Assembly: GCA_030435675.1 (NCBI GenBank)
Contig: CM059625.1
Span: 11,470,001-11,534,000 of the forward strand
Reading direction: 5' to 3'
Length of the DNA stretch: 64,000 nucleotides
Source of the DNA: Steinernema hermaphroditum
Lineage: Eukaryota > Nematoda > Chromadorea > Rhabditida > Steinernematidae
Translations under genes and position numbers: made by a program
Shown here: piece by piece, positions 33,675 to 46,457 of the stretch
How positions within the stretch are numbered: position 1 is the stretch's first letter
Layout of the letters: every line of letters starts with the position of its first letter
Notes under the pieces: generated by a model
The model's input: the letters and a program-made list of their open reading frames with translations, nothing else
Database searches by the model: none
What the model was told of the DNA's origin: nothing

Positions 33675-36600
33675 ATGGGAGCGTGTAAAAGTAAACTCTT
33701 TCCTATGCGGTCGTCGGTCGGCACCGAACAGAACGGTAAATTCGACCCCGACGAGAAGTGGTCGAACTTGTACAGAGAACGGGAGAAGAACCACCTCTAC
33801 AAATGGGTCGGAGTGCGACAAGGTGGGCGACATAAGCTGACGTAGAGGGGTTACTGTAGGTATTGCAGGTGGCGAGTTGATTGCCGCTTACGAGAAGGAG
33901 GGCGAGGAGGGAGTGCTGAAGTTTGCCGAGGAGAAGCTGGCACCGATGATGTTCGAGAACGGCGAGAAACCGCAGTTGATCACGCAGGCGGAGTATGCCA
34001 AGTGGAAAAAGTCTGTGGTGAGTCTAGGCTCACGGAGAACCGTCGTGACAAACGACTGCAGAACGCTCAATTGGGCAAAAACGAAGAAAGTATTGAAATG
34101 GATAGAAGTCCCAATAAGTTTCGGGAGCACTACGCTCAATGGCGACTGAACAAGCGAGGCGTCGACGGAGAAACGGTTATTCATCTTCTTCTCAGCCGAG
34201 AGGAACCTGTTTGCAGCGAAATCGCCAGGATTCTGATAAACCGATATCCCGGGCTGGCCAACGACATCTACTTGGGTGATGAGATGTTTGGTGAGTCCCT
34301 ATTGCGTGGAGTTCTTCTGAAGGTTCTCCTAGGACAAAGTGCCCTCCATTTGGCTATTGTCCATGATGACTACGAAACGGTCCAGCTACTCCTCTCTAAG
34401 GACGCGGACGTAAACGCGAGGGCACGTGGTAACTTCTTTTTGCCCGAAGAAGCAAAGGGAGGGAAGATGATGGACTATCAGGGTTATGCTTATTACGGGG
34501 AATATCCACTCGCCTTTGCGGCCTGTTTCGGAAATAAGGACATCTACGACCTTCTCATTCAGCACAAGGCCGATCCTGACTTGCAGGATATGTATGGAAA
34601 TACCATCTTGCACATGTGTGTTATCAACTACAGTAACGTAGGTCTGGACATTCCATGGCCAAACTCTTCTATATTTACAGTCAATGTACAGCTACGCCGT
34701 TAGGCACTGGGCTAAACCTGCCCAAGCGCATTTGGTCAACAATGCGGGCTACACTCCCCTCACGCTGGCGTCCCGACTTGGAAGACGCCAGATTTTCGAA
34801 GAAATGTTAGAATTGATGAAAGTGGTCTGTTTTCACCCCAATGAGCATCCTACATAGGCGATTGCAGGAGTTCTGGCGATTCAGCGACATGACATGCAGT
34901 GCTTATCCCCTGAGCACTCTGGACACAATTCGTCCCGACGGCTCGACAAGTGCGTTGGCGCTCGCTCAGACACTTACAGCGTTTTGTAGACTACGATTCT
35001 GCGCTGATGACAGTCATCAACGGGAGCACTCCAGAGCATCTCGAAATGATCGGGAGTGAAGTCATCCAGCGTCTACTTGCCGATAAGTGGAAGGCGTTCG
35101 CAGCGGTAGACATCCCTAAAGGTGCTAGTTAAAGTCGTCTGTTTTAGAGGAAACTGTTCGAACGTCTTGCATTGCTCATTTTCCATTTAATTCTGCTTTG
35201 CATCGTTGTTTACTTGCGACCTACGGAACTGGAGAGGTTATACATGAATGACCCTAAATGGGACGATTACGTATAAGAAAAAGATTTGTACCAAAAATCA
35301 AAGGAGTTTTTCAGATTCGATGTGCGGCAGAATTAGCAACTATTCTCAGCTGTGTATTTTTCGTTTTCATTCAGCAGTTGGGTGAAATACGAACTCAGGG
35401 ACTATACGGATATATTCGGAATCTTGTAAGTCTTTCTTTTCTTTCTTAAGGTCTCTACAATCACTAGTACTACAGAAAACTGCACCGGCCAAAATCGTCT
35501 TTTTCGTTGCAAATCTGTGCATACTTGCCTGCGTTCCATTTCGGATAACTAAAAACCGAGAAGTAGAAGAGGCGCTTTTCGTTTTTGCCCTGCCCGGTTC
35601 GTGGATATTCCTGCTTTTCTTTGCAAGGTACAGAATAAGCTCTTTTAAATCGACTTTGTACATTATTTAGGAGTTTGAAACTAACTGGACCTTTCGTGCA
35701 GATGATCTACAGTATGATTGCGGGAGACATGATTCGGTTCGCAATCATTTCGGCCATTTTCTTGGTTTCCTTCTCGCAAGGTACCTGACCCTTAAACAGT
35801 GATATTCCACCCGCATTTATAGTGTTTTTCTTTGTGGGAAAGGACATGTATGCCAAACAGAATCTCCCCGATGGCAATCCTCATAAATGTCAGATCAGCG
35901 GTTATCAGATATACACCTACAGTAACTTTCTCGAAACATTCGTCACGCTGTTTCGTGCCAGTATGGGAGGCTATGACGTAAGAGTCGTTTCTATAAGTGC
36001 AGTCTAAGCGAATTTGTTGTAGTACGAGGAGTTCTCATGCGCCAACTACGAAGCACTTACAAAGACCCTGTTTGTGTTCTACATGTTTGTCATGCCGATT
36101 ATGATGATCAACATCCTCATCGCTATGATGGGTAACACATACACCACGGTCATAGCCCAAGCAGAGAAAGCCTGGAGGCAGCAGGTTAGGCGTCTGATTG
36201 TGTACTGTAGCTGCAAGCTGTTTACGACCAAACTTTCGATGGCGTCACATGACCTAACTCGAAATTCTTTAGTACGCGCAAATTGTTATGGTCTTGGAGC
36301 GCTCTGTGCGTAAGGAACGCCTTGCTGCCTGCCAGTTGGAATACTCAATTAAGTTAAATGAGAATGGCGATAACAGCATGGAAACGCGTGGTCTTATGGT
36401 AATTAAACAGACCAAAAAGACTCGCGCTCGGCAGCGTAAACAGGCCATAACCAATTGGAAGGTATGTCCGCAGAATCAATTACCCAGTGCACGGTGCGTT
36501 CGTTCAGCGAATTGCCCGAAAAGTCGTTCATACGGTCCAGAAGCTAGGGCTAGACCACGCGAAGCAGTTACTGCACTCGCACGATCGACTTTTCGATGAT

Positions 36601-37537
36601 GCACAAGCGGCGATTGTGCGTCCGAACAGGTCACCTTCAACTCTCTTCCCAACAAAATTCATATCAACAGACGCTCTCCAGCAGGTGGGACTCTCATTCT
36701 GGATTCGTTTTCATTTTCGAGGGCTTCAGAGTGACCACGACAGAGGCGAAAGCAAAGCATCGGAGACCCTTCAGATTTCTGCCCCGGTTTCCCTACAAAG
36801 CGAAAGCGACCAGTGGAGGCCAATCACCGGGGAGACGGATATCGTCGACGGCAAAATCGACGACGTCGTCAACATCGGAAGGGACCATACGATCAGCGGC
36901 TTCCTGTCGCAGACGACTCCGAGTCAGACGTGGTCCTTCGGAGCTACGAGTTTTGCCGTCGGTCGAGGGTCCATCCACGGACCATCCATCGAGATTCCCA
37001 GTTTGCCGGCTAGGGCAGCTACCGTAGCCAGCGCCGCCTCCACAGTTAACAACAACACTCCGCCGCCGCGGGCCATCAGCCCCAAAATCAGAACAGACAT
37101 GTTCAGGAGAAAGGGCAGTCCCGCGACGAACACATCGTCATCGAACAGTTCAAGAAGGTAAGCAGATCGATCAATTGTGGCTACAAGGCCAGTGTGACAT
37201 CCTGAATTTCCGCTAAAACGTTTTCCGGATAAGACTCGTATTTATCAGATAAGTAGATTTTGGTGGGGAATTTTTCAACTAATCCAGCTTAAAATTACCG
37301 TGAAACTTTAAGTGATCTAAATTTCTATTGGTTCACATTATCAGCACAACGTAGAAAGTGGAGGGTGTATTAGGTGCCTCGCTTTCAAAAGATATAAAAA
37401 TACAGAATCCAAAAACGCAGGCAAAATCAAAAGTCCAAAATTAAATTTTTTGTGAGAAGGACTTAAATAATGAATCGTTTAGTCCTTTCAGACTGGATAT
37501 CTTGGATTCACCTCGTCCACACAACGACCAGGAATGA
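33675..37537 (+). CDS. osm-9: TRPV cation channel, OSM-9 type
   Basis: OSM-9-class TRPV channels work in sensory cilia in smell, osmotic and mechanical responses. The ATG at 33675 opens [10 protein letters not shown], a good N-myristoylation signal. Ankyrin repeats follow ([48 protein letters not shown]). After [15 protein letters not shown] and [20 protein letters not shown] come six membrane segments, with S1 in exon [13 protein letters not shown]. The pore has ASMGGYD immediately before [14 protein letters not shown], the OSM-9-type filter rather than vertebrate GMGD, then S6 [17 protein letters not shown]. The cytosolic tail is basic, then Ser/Thr-rich, ending HNDQE. About seventeen exons; the last (37492-37537) is reached from a strong GTAAGC donor at 37159. 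A 45-base in-frame intron lies at 36685-36729. Assignment to OSM-9 rather than OCR rests on the pore region. Confidence 0.92.
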
Positions 37538-37729
37538 TTCGCTTCGGCACCAATATTATTCTACCCACGGGTAACAAAAAGACGTTTTTCACATTTCCCC
37601 ATTACTTCTTCTGAAATCACAGAAATGATACGGATAAATTTATTAATAAATTACTTTTGCCATCAGCTGACAGAGATCATTTGAAGTGTACAGAACGAAA
37701 GTGTGAAGCAAAGTATGTACAGAAAAGAG

Positions 37730-40700
37730 TTAACAGAAATACTCCTTCTGAAATGTGTCCACCACTAGGGGTTCGACCGATTTGCTTGGAGTACAGAAGG
37801 CACTGAGACTCTCGTTGGTTTCGTAGACGCCATCAGGGCGGCTGCAGATGTACCAGGAGAGGAGGCAGGTTAGAACGGCGATGCCGCAGACGATGACAAG
37901 GCACATAGCAGCTGAAAAACGGGCGAAATTAGTTAATGTGCTTCCTTAGCTTTTTGCGTGTGAAAAGATTGGAAAATATTCCCTTCATGTTTGCCTCCAT
38001 GTCTTTGCGATACTAAGAGATGGAGCATCTTGGCACACCTCATACATTTTCCCTCTGCTCGATCACGACACGATAGAACCATCCATTAAGAGCCAATGGA
38101 TTAATTACTTACGGGTTAATAATCGCACTTTTCCTACTGAATCAATGACAGTTGAAACGCTGATGTTTGATGCTCTCTCAGGTGACTCTTCCTTGACACT
38201 TCGAAGCCTAAATGAATTTTTCATGTGCAGCACAGTGGCGCTAATAGTTTTACATTTTGTCAAAGGGACAACTGTCGAATTTCATTTTTCCTTTGTAGGT
38301 GAGTCTAGACTTCGATCGCTCCTTGAGGGGAAACACCGTTCCGATTTGAAGTCGTGTCAGGCATCCGGTAAAATCTGAAAACTTTTATTTAAAACCCCTT
38401 GCGCAAGCTTCTTACTTTTGTCCACGAAATGCCACACGTTGAGGTCATTGAAAAACGTGAAGTTACCCGCAATAACAATATTTGGCTTCTCATTTATCTA
38501 AAAAATAAGATTTTGTGAAATAAGATGTCTGGCATATACCGTAAGCCGAAACTCTTGTCTGTCGGCACAAAAGGCGATGTCTTTAAGTCTATTGTCGGCG
38601 AGACTGGCCTTTGAACTAGTCATGTTGTGTCGGAAGAAGAATCCGTCAAAGATGTTCACGTTCAAGAAGCCTAAACATTTCTCTGTTGTGGAAACCGCCT
38701 CAGCTTTTAATCCAACCCTTGGTGGTGAGTGAAATGTTGATTGAGGACTCGGCGAAAAGTGCGCGTGCACGCAGGATGGAAACGTCGACGTGTGTGGTCT
38801 GGATGGCCACACGATAGCAGTTGGAAATGTGGGCTGGATGTTGCCAAGGGATCGAGATCTCCGATCCCCGCTGGACGGACGCTCCGACTTCTAAAAAAGT
38901 ATTCGTTTATACGAGAGTAAGTTCATAGGACGCTGGCTCTTGTAAATGATCAAAAAAGGTGTCTAAGGTCTTCAACAAAAACTTCTTAGAATAGACTCCG
39001 GAAGGGGCTAACCTTGTTCGCAGAACGATCCCGTGAACGGAGTCATGCTACAGTTGCATTTGTAGCTATCGTAGTACTCCTCACAGAGTCCTCCGTTATG
39101 ACAGGAGTTGGAACGGCACGCACCGGCATTTCCAAGCACTATAGCCGATGACGAAGGGTCTCGTAGGTAGTGAGCGAAGGCCACCTCACGTCCGTTCAAA
39201 TACATATTTCTGATAATGCCCGCATAGCCATCTTTGCCCTGCTCGGAGCGTGACCCCAGAATCCATGTGTAAGTGTACGGTAGGATTATAGCGGTAGAAG
39301 TGGACACTTTGTTGTCGTCGACCAACAGAGACGCCGAGGCCTCGTCCACTTCCCAGTAGACCGTGTGCCATTCATTGTCGTTTACGATCTTACCGCTTTC
39401 GATCTCCCAAATTCGGCCCCCATTAACAATTTGCCCAATGAGACGGCCGCCTAAAGATGCTCTTCATATGCGAGATAAGAGTTCTGTTGCATACCCCTCG
39501 AAAACAACTGGAACCAGCGTTGGCCATTGGTTGACTCCCAGGTGAAGATGGTGACTCGAGGGTGACGGAAACGAACGTGAAGGTAGATGTCAAATGTTGT
39601 TGACTGGAAAGTTTGTGACCCGACGATCCTCCTGTTTCTGTCCATGAAGACTAGCGCGTCGTTCACGACTAAACATTATCTGTTATGAAGTTGTTACAAA
39701 GTCTGTGGCGAACCTCTGTGAGAACATACTAGTGGTCCAACTACAACGGCAGATGAACTTGAATGTGTTGTGCCACCGACGTACAGCTGCATTACTGGAA
39801 GAAGATGTTTGTTGTTGTTAAACCCCTCGTCGGTTCCGTCTTTTCCACTGTCGCAATTGCACATCCTAGATTTCAACAATGTGTTTAAGGGTTAACAGAT
39901 TTGTTAGTAAAAAGTAGGCCTTCCAAAATCATCCCCAACAAATTGAGCGATTCTTCTTCACCTATCTTCTGTATCCCTCACAATCGTACCTATTGTAAAT
40001 GCAGGATGAGTTCATGGCGCAGGAGCACATCCTTGAGTAAGGAGGCGCGTCACCCCACTGCAGTCCGTGTTGTCCATTTCTCGTGGAATACCAACTTGAA
40101 GGTCTCCTTTCAGTGCCGTATGTCATCAAGCGGCTTCCTCCATGGCACGTGAAGCTCATCCACTAAACGCGCTACCGTGAAAGGATGGTCAGGCACAGAG
40201 TACAAACCTGTTCGCACTGTTCGAATCCATCAATAAATCGATCCATCTGAGACGCACTGACAGCGTATCCAAGAGGTCTTCTGATGGCCCCCGGTTCTGT
40301 GGGTCCGGACACGAGAAGACCGTCGACGAGGTCATGATTCAAAATTGTCCTAACCACTCGTTGCAAGTTTGTCCCGTTTTCGCCCGTTGAATTCCTCTCG
40401 CATAGTACGGTAAAGGGTCTCAACGGTCCGCCCCCGTCGATGTCGATAGTGACGTTTTGGCGTTGTTTTTTCTTCGACGCCGTCCGAAAGAATTCTTCGC
40501 ACGATCGGGGGTGCAGAGCTGAATCCAAATAAGTCACAAGATTAAAAGCTTCGGTTACGAACACGTGTGGCAAAACGTTCCCTTGTGCTTCGCGGCGCAC
40601 TCACAACGGAAGGTATTCAGACTTGTTTGGATGCATCGTCCCTCGTTCTCGCAGGTTCCAGCTCGACATCTACAAGATTAGCTTGACAATGTGAACTGCA

Positions 40701-43549
40701 TGAGCCCTTTACTTGTTCTCGTAGACGCATTTGTCCAGATGGACGAGTCCGGTAACATGTGCAGACCGGAGGGATACTGTAGTCGAGCGGTAACAGCCAA
40801 CAGCAGACAATCGAAAGACGGACATTCTTAGAGCTATTGTTCTCACGATGCTTCCTTCCAACCAAATGATAGTCACGCCGTCAACCTCCACTTCTAAGCG
40901 CCCATTGCGGATGTTGAAGATCATTGAGTGCCAGGAGCCATCATCGAATCGCAAGTCTAAACGAGCCTTTTAAACATGTCTTTGTCGTTGTATCATTTTT
41001 GCTCATCTTCTCGAAGAAAATTATATGGCTATACATAAAGATTTTCCTACAATGATGAAAAGATCAAATTAATACAAACTGACCTGGATCCGAAATGTGG
41101 TTAATGAAGGTTGAATTGGCATTCATCTCAATGCTCATGTTCTTATTGAAAGAGAGTACAAAGAGGCTTTCGTTCTTTGGTTCCATCACAGTCAGAAACT
41201 CTCCGGGTACTGGCAAAATGCGGAATTCGAAGGTGAAAGGCAGAAAGGAGTACGGTACCGAAACCGATCCCCCGTCAGCAATGGTTACCATCTGGTTGTG
41301 GGGAAGCTGAAATTTTCAGTTATTTTCTGCCTCTTAGAATGCCACGTTACAGAGCAAGATGCATAGATCCCTTTCGGCGCGTACGAAAGCAGTTCGACGT
41401 TGTTCAGACGAACGCTAGCGAGACATCCACGGTAGGAAGACTGGATTGTGTTACTTTGCGCATCAAATGGTCTGCCACCGATTTCTATCTGAAGTGCACA
41501 GGTTCCTCGTGCTTTAAATGCCGCCAAACCTCTGTATGAAAGTCCAACTTCCTGTACAGTCCAGTGGGAGACGTCGAGTTCTCCAGCACTCCGTCCACCA
41601 TGAGCTCTACAGAGTCGAACTCATGCACCCAGCGTAGTTCGTGCCACGCACCGTCGTTGAGCGCAGTGCCTCCAGAAATCTCCATATAGGACAGAGAGCC
41701 TGTTTTGTAAGAACATTTGCCCACAGAAATGCTGTCTCTTACCAAAGTCGAAGATAACGTATACCCGTCCTGCGGTTATTTGAGCAACTAAAAGGTCGCC
41801 TTGCTCTGCTCCAGAGAAGAGAAATATTCCGTCGTAGTAAGTTCGAAACATGATGCTTAAGACATTTTCGTACATAGAAACGAGACCCGCACTTCTGGAA
41901 TCGACGTAGAACGAACGGTCGTCCATCGCGATGATGTCGGTTTCTAAAGAAAGGTATTTTGATGGAGGTGTTGGTATGCTTCTATTTGATGACTTTCACC
42001 AAGTAGATCCGAAAGTTACAGTTTTGGTATATCCAGAATGGCGCATATAGGAAAAAGGTTAAGGAAAAAAGATTTTCTTGGCGATGTTTATGGTTTCCAA
42101 TCCCTTCTATGTCCTGAGATATAAATTTTTTCCTTCAGTCTTGGCGGTACCAGTAGCATCAATTTATTTGCCACATTTTCTATGCATACGGCTGTGCTCC
42201 TTGAAATTCCCATGGACGCATTTAATTAATTCGAGCACTTGTAGCAAGCGTTCTCTTGAATTATTCACCCTCAACGACTCACCATGCCGACAGGCAGAAA
42301 CGAACACGGATATAGGAGCGTTTTCTTGCTTCGAAAACACGGGAACCAACCGTATTCGCCTTGTGATGACGCTGCATGTCAACCACTCGGCGTTTCCGGC
42401 GGTCAGTGATGAATAGAGGACCTTCAATTACGGTGATTAGCGGGCGCTTCTTCGACGAGAGGGTTTACCATCGGTCGACCGTTTTTCTGCAGCAGCTGGC
42501 TGAAGACACCGTCCGAGATCTCCGTGTGCACATGGTAGATGCCGATTGGTGCCAGAATGGCCAGTTTCTGCAGAGTAACCACTGTCTTCAGATCGATCTC
42601 CAGTGTAGAGTATTGCTGGTCGAAGCATTTTACGTGACCTGAATATTCGTGCAATGGATTTGGCTTTCCCCAAACAGAACGTGTTTAGCTAAATAATTAG
42701 CAGAAATTGCGGTTGTCGCGCGACCCTTTGCCCCGCTCATTATCTCCTTTTGTCTCGTCGGGTCAATCCAAGTTAAGACCCCGGATGATTGAGTGTTTGC
42801 CGAGAATCTAACGGCGCTAGATTATTATATTGTTGTTATGCCGACAAGAGAAAGTATAATGAAGCGATGATGAGGCCGCCTGCCCCTAGTGAGCGAACTT
42901 CGCTAACGCGTCCACTGAAGGTCTTCCGTCTTGGCCATAATTTGGACAATCCAATTGGCTCAAAGCGTAATTTCTTCGAATAATATCATAAAACGGAGAT
43001 GGAATGCGCTTTGCATTTAAAACGTTTTTTTTTGCGTTTTTAGAATTCGTTCCTAATTCGGGCAAGCGCCCAACCGGGGAACGGATCAGAGCTCACTTTC
43101 GAATTCGGATGGCGCTTCATTAATCACCGCAATCCGAAAATGACCTCATGTTCCTTGACTGGCCCGGCGTACGTCGGGGTTCAAATGACAAATGGCACCT
43201 CTTTCCCTTCCGAGTCGTTCGTTTCAAAAGACTTTCCTCCAATACGTGTTTGCCCATAAACGATTTCGTGTAGTGCACAGCGGCTTGCTTTCCTACTTTT
43301 TTGACGTTTGGATTTTTCCGATAGAGCGAAGTATAGTTAGTAATCGTATCAACGTTGAGGGAGACGAGTGGGCACAAATGTGAAGCGAATTTGAATTTTG
43401 CGAGCAACGACCCAAACAGCGTCATATGCGCAAACAAGAAGAGAACAGAATTGAAGCATAAAAGACCAACCTGGAAGTTCGGCGTGAACGTGAGAAAACA
43501 AAGTTGTACATATGAGGATAATGTAGATTAAAGGAGCCTCATAGATCAT
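37730..43549 (-). CDS. Neurexin IV / Caspr-type adhesion protein
   Basis: Single-pass cell-adhesion protein of the neurexin IV/CNTNAP family, found at junctions and neurons (C. elegans ITX-1). Exon 1 (43471-43549) encodes a signal peptide (MIYEAPLIYIILICTTLFS). Then: F5/8-type discoidin domain (YSTLEIDLKTVVTLQKLA to RRIRLVPV); LamG1 (41.3-41.9 kb, ending SSYRGCLASVRLNN); LamG2; an EGF (CRAGTCENEGRCIQT); a fibrinogen-like region (SCEEFFRTA, NHDLVDGLLVSGP, NGQHGLQWGDAPPYS); LamG3 (NEWHTVYWEVDE); a second EGF (CRSNSCHNGGLCEEYYD); a shortened LamG4 (LNVWHFVDK, NFTGCLTRLQIG); a TM helix (CLVIVCGIAVLTCLLSWYIC); and a short tail ending KEYFC, where family members end KEYF(I/V)-like PDZ ligands. First intron is ~830 bases, the rest mostly under 100. 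Joins near 38.0-38.4 kb are the least certain. Confidence 0.9.
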
Positions 43550-46120
43550 GGCATCTCAGAGCGGTAAGGGACGCGAAATGGTCTCTGAAACAGAGGTGCG
43601 TATGGATTGGAAGAGCAAAAGATGAAAGTTCCGCTTAATCACAAATCAATGTGCGCGACGTTCGAAAGTCACACATATGCAAGGCAAACGGAGAAAGTGT
43701 CTTCTTTTCCTCTTCTATTCGCCCTTTAGGAGGTTGGGGGGAGGGGCGACCCGGTCGCATCCGAAAAGTGGAGGATGCGCTTACAAGAAGTAAACAGATG
43801 CACCTGGCAGAAGATCTGCTCGCAGCGGAAGGGGAGAAGGGTGGGTGGACGGCGGTGATGAGTGCGGGATAAGTATAAACTCGACCTCTGGACGGTAAAA
43901 AAAGGACATACGCAAGAAGGGGAAAGCACATGTCCGTCAATAAGACAACGAACAGCTGCTGGCCGCGAATGTCACTGTTCTGTTTCGATAGCGCCCTCTG
44001 ATGGCTATTTACTCGCGGGAACGCGCGGGGGGCACACTGCGCCTCACATCCATTTGTTTATCGCCGTCTATCAATTAGGCATTAGATCAATTAGCGAGAC
44101 GATCTGGGCACTGACACGTGCTTGAAACACTTCCGATTGGCGACGCCCTCTCAGCCTCCCATTGACTCGCGGACACTCGCCCGGCCCGGGTTATAAATCC
44201 CCCTTAACGGGACAGCGAGAGAAACGAACTGAAGCTGAATGAAATAATTAGGGAGTTGCACCATAGTACTTCTCATTTGCATGTATTCACGTGGATCTCG
44301 TGCTGTCCAGTGAACGACCATTGAACATCAGAACCAGTATGTATCAAGCAGGAGCCGAACTTGTCGTCTTGTCCAGTTTTCCGTGTAGTATGATGCTCGG
44401 AATATAGCTGAACACCGAATCAACGATAATTCAGTTGTCATACATAGCGGTGTTTTGTGTTATTGGTTAGTTGTCAACTTCGACAAAGCCAACGTGAGTA
44501 AAAGAGCACAGTCGCCATTGTTCGGCTTTCCGAATCAAATAGAGTCGAAGAAAGCAAGACTACTCGGAATAAGACATTACACCCATCTGATTTCTTCGCA
44601 CACACTTCCTTACGAAAGATAATTAGAATTTGGGCGACAAATTCGGTTGGGTAAGGTCAACGACAGAAAATTATACGTTGTCCAAGCACCCCATAGACGG
44701 GAGAAAGTACCACGGAGCTCACATACTCAGCCACCCAGTGGCAAGCTGACACCCATGGAAACAGCCAGAACTCTACAAGGCTACTACACAAGGCTACTGC
44801 GCTCCTACTACTTCTATTCCGGCAGCGTCAACAACAACAAATTCAGAGGATATTAAAAACAATTTTGAAATTTTTGCGCATGACTTGGCTAGCTATCGAT
44901 CATGCAGCAGAACACAAAAACAATTTTACTAATGTTTGTTTTTCTTGACTTGCTGGAAGATTCGTATAAACGCAAAACTAGTAAAGTCGGACTCAAAAGC
45001 CGCCATATAAAGTTCTGTCCTGTGGACTCATAGATACTGCTTCCGATACATGGGAAGAATGCAATGTGACATATGATTTTCTACAATGTTAAAAGCAACT
45101 AAGAAGTGTGCAGGTATAACCCTAAATGCAAATATCAGAAGGAAACACAAAGGGGAAAAAACCAACACAAGACAGTCCGATTTCTGCAATCATGTTGAAG
45201 GTCGCCGTCGCCTTCTTACCTTCTAGAGGTATCCTTAAGCCATTTGTATTCGCCGTTTAAACAACAGCCGCTAAGATTTCCGGAAAGTAATCAAGAGTCT
45301 GGTTGCGTTTCCGAATTCTTGACTTGAGACGAAAACTTGATTCAAGGAATCGAGTAATAAAACTGCGCTCAGTTTTATCGAAATTCTTATGTAGCACGTT
45401 TTACTCTTCCTGTGCAGGTTTCAACTTACAAATAAATTAACTTTTCGTTTTGGCGGAGCACAGCAGAAGACCGATGGCGAACGACAGAATCAGCAATCAA
45501 AAATCGCCATTGGCCATAGGTTCGTGCATGGCGTAGCATCCAAGCTTGGCTCATCGAGTATTTTGATATTTAAAACGAGCCCTGTAGTTTTGGTAGCTCA
45601 GCTTATGGTGAAGTGATTAGTTGTCCCTTTTCCGATTTTTGGAGTGACGATTTTTCAATTGGCCATTCCGGAATGACGATTCTGCTAGATATCAGTCCTT
45701 ATATGTGTATCCTTAGAAGTAGTAATGTGTTTCTCGCTACCAATATTCAGAGCACGAAAGACTTTCTCTTTATGTATCAACAAACAATAGATTTAGTATC
45801 ACTTGTTGTGTGCTCTCAAAACATTCCTGAGCAAATACAATACGATTGACTCAATTCTTCACACTTCACATTATTGCGCTAATTATATTCAATTAAATTT
45901 AACGCAAACAAGGAAGACCTCATTCACCCTGAAGAAGTGTCCTCACCGTAACATTAAAGTGGAAGTCGCGTCTGTTTGCACTCTTTTACGATCGTTGTTA
46001 TCTCACTGCGCTCCATCCTCGCTTATCTCACAATCAGTTGCCTTGTTCGTCCACGGCTTCCTCTCCGTCCCATGCTACATTTTAATATTTGTAACATTTT
46101 TTTCAGAAAGTTTCGGCGAA
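43550..46120. other. 2.6 kb without a recognised gene
   Basis: This holds the neurexin-like promoter on one side and the 5' region of the mini-4F2hc gene on the other. Short open frames are present, none with family resemblance or convincing splicing. A TATA-like box stands at 44191 and a TTTTTTTCAG acceptor at 46097-46106. Confidence 0.4.
44191..44200 (+). promoter_or_regulatory. TATA-like box, possible orphan promoter
   Basis: ttataaatcc lies in a G+C-rich setting about 25-30 bases before a plausible start region. No coding sequence that I recognise follows on the plus strand until the mini-4F2hc exon at 46121, so it could drive that gene with a 5'-UTR intron of about 1.9 kb, or a non-coding transcript. 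Confidence 0.25.
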
Positions 46121-46408
46121 ATGGATTGCGAATCGTGCTCGATGCCGTCCTCCGAATACGGAAACGTTCCCAAGTCGTACAACCTCAAAGCGGCGGAGTT
46201 CCCGTCCGACATCGTTGGACTCAACGAGGAAGAACTCAAAATATACCGCAACACTCCTTTCTGGCGCATGATTCGGTTTGCATACATCCTAACAATATGA
46301 GTCCTTTATTTATCGCTTCTTAGTTACGCTGCTTTTGGAGCCTTTTGGGGTGTGTTCGTCGCCATGCTTGGAGGCGCCATTGCGATCATCCTAATTGAAA
46401 AGCTGTGA
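46121..46408 (+). CDS. Mini-4F2hc: N-terminal tail and membrane anchor only
   Basis: Two exons (46121-46275 and 46324-46408, 48-base intron) encode 79 residues. The protein is a clear paralogue of the first ~90 residues of the 4F2hc-like protein encoded at 50478: MPSSEYGNVPKSYN against MPSSEGGKVPQSYN, then GLNEEELKIYRNTPFWRMIR against GLTKEQLEKYRNDPFWRPVR, then a TM helix (WGVFVAMLGGAIAIILI). It stops with EKL where the longer protein continues SPKCD into the glycosidase-like ectodomain. Frame, splice sites (GTTTGC donor, CTTCTTAG acceptor), stop and a downstream AATAAA are intact. A TTTTTTTCAG acceptor precedes the ATG by 14 bases. Function unknown; it could modulate heavy-chain or light-chain partners, or be a recent truncated duplicate on its way to a pseudogene. 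Confidence 0.75.
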
Positions 46409-46451
46409 AGAAACTTAAGGATCGTGAATCGATTACGAAAAAATGATTGCC

Positions 46452-46457
46452 AATAAA
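46452..46457 (+). terminator. Poly(A) signal of the mini-4F2hc gene
   Basis: A canonical aataaa lies 43 bases past the stop codon. It suggests the short transcript ends here rather than reading on to the full-length gene 4 kb away. Confidence 0.5.

Noticed and set aside
36463..36488. A 26-base intron in the TRPV gene
   Set aside because: A 46-base intron from the same donor to the TTCGTTCAG acceptor gives a better frame and a normal length for this genome.
43551..43598. Plus-strand start exon (MASQSGKGREMVSETE) ending at GTGCGT
   Set aside because: It overlaps the start of the neurexin-like gene on the other strand, has no partner exon, and is short enough to be chance.
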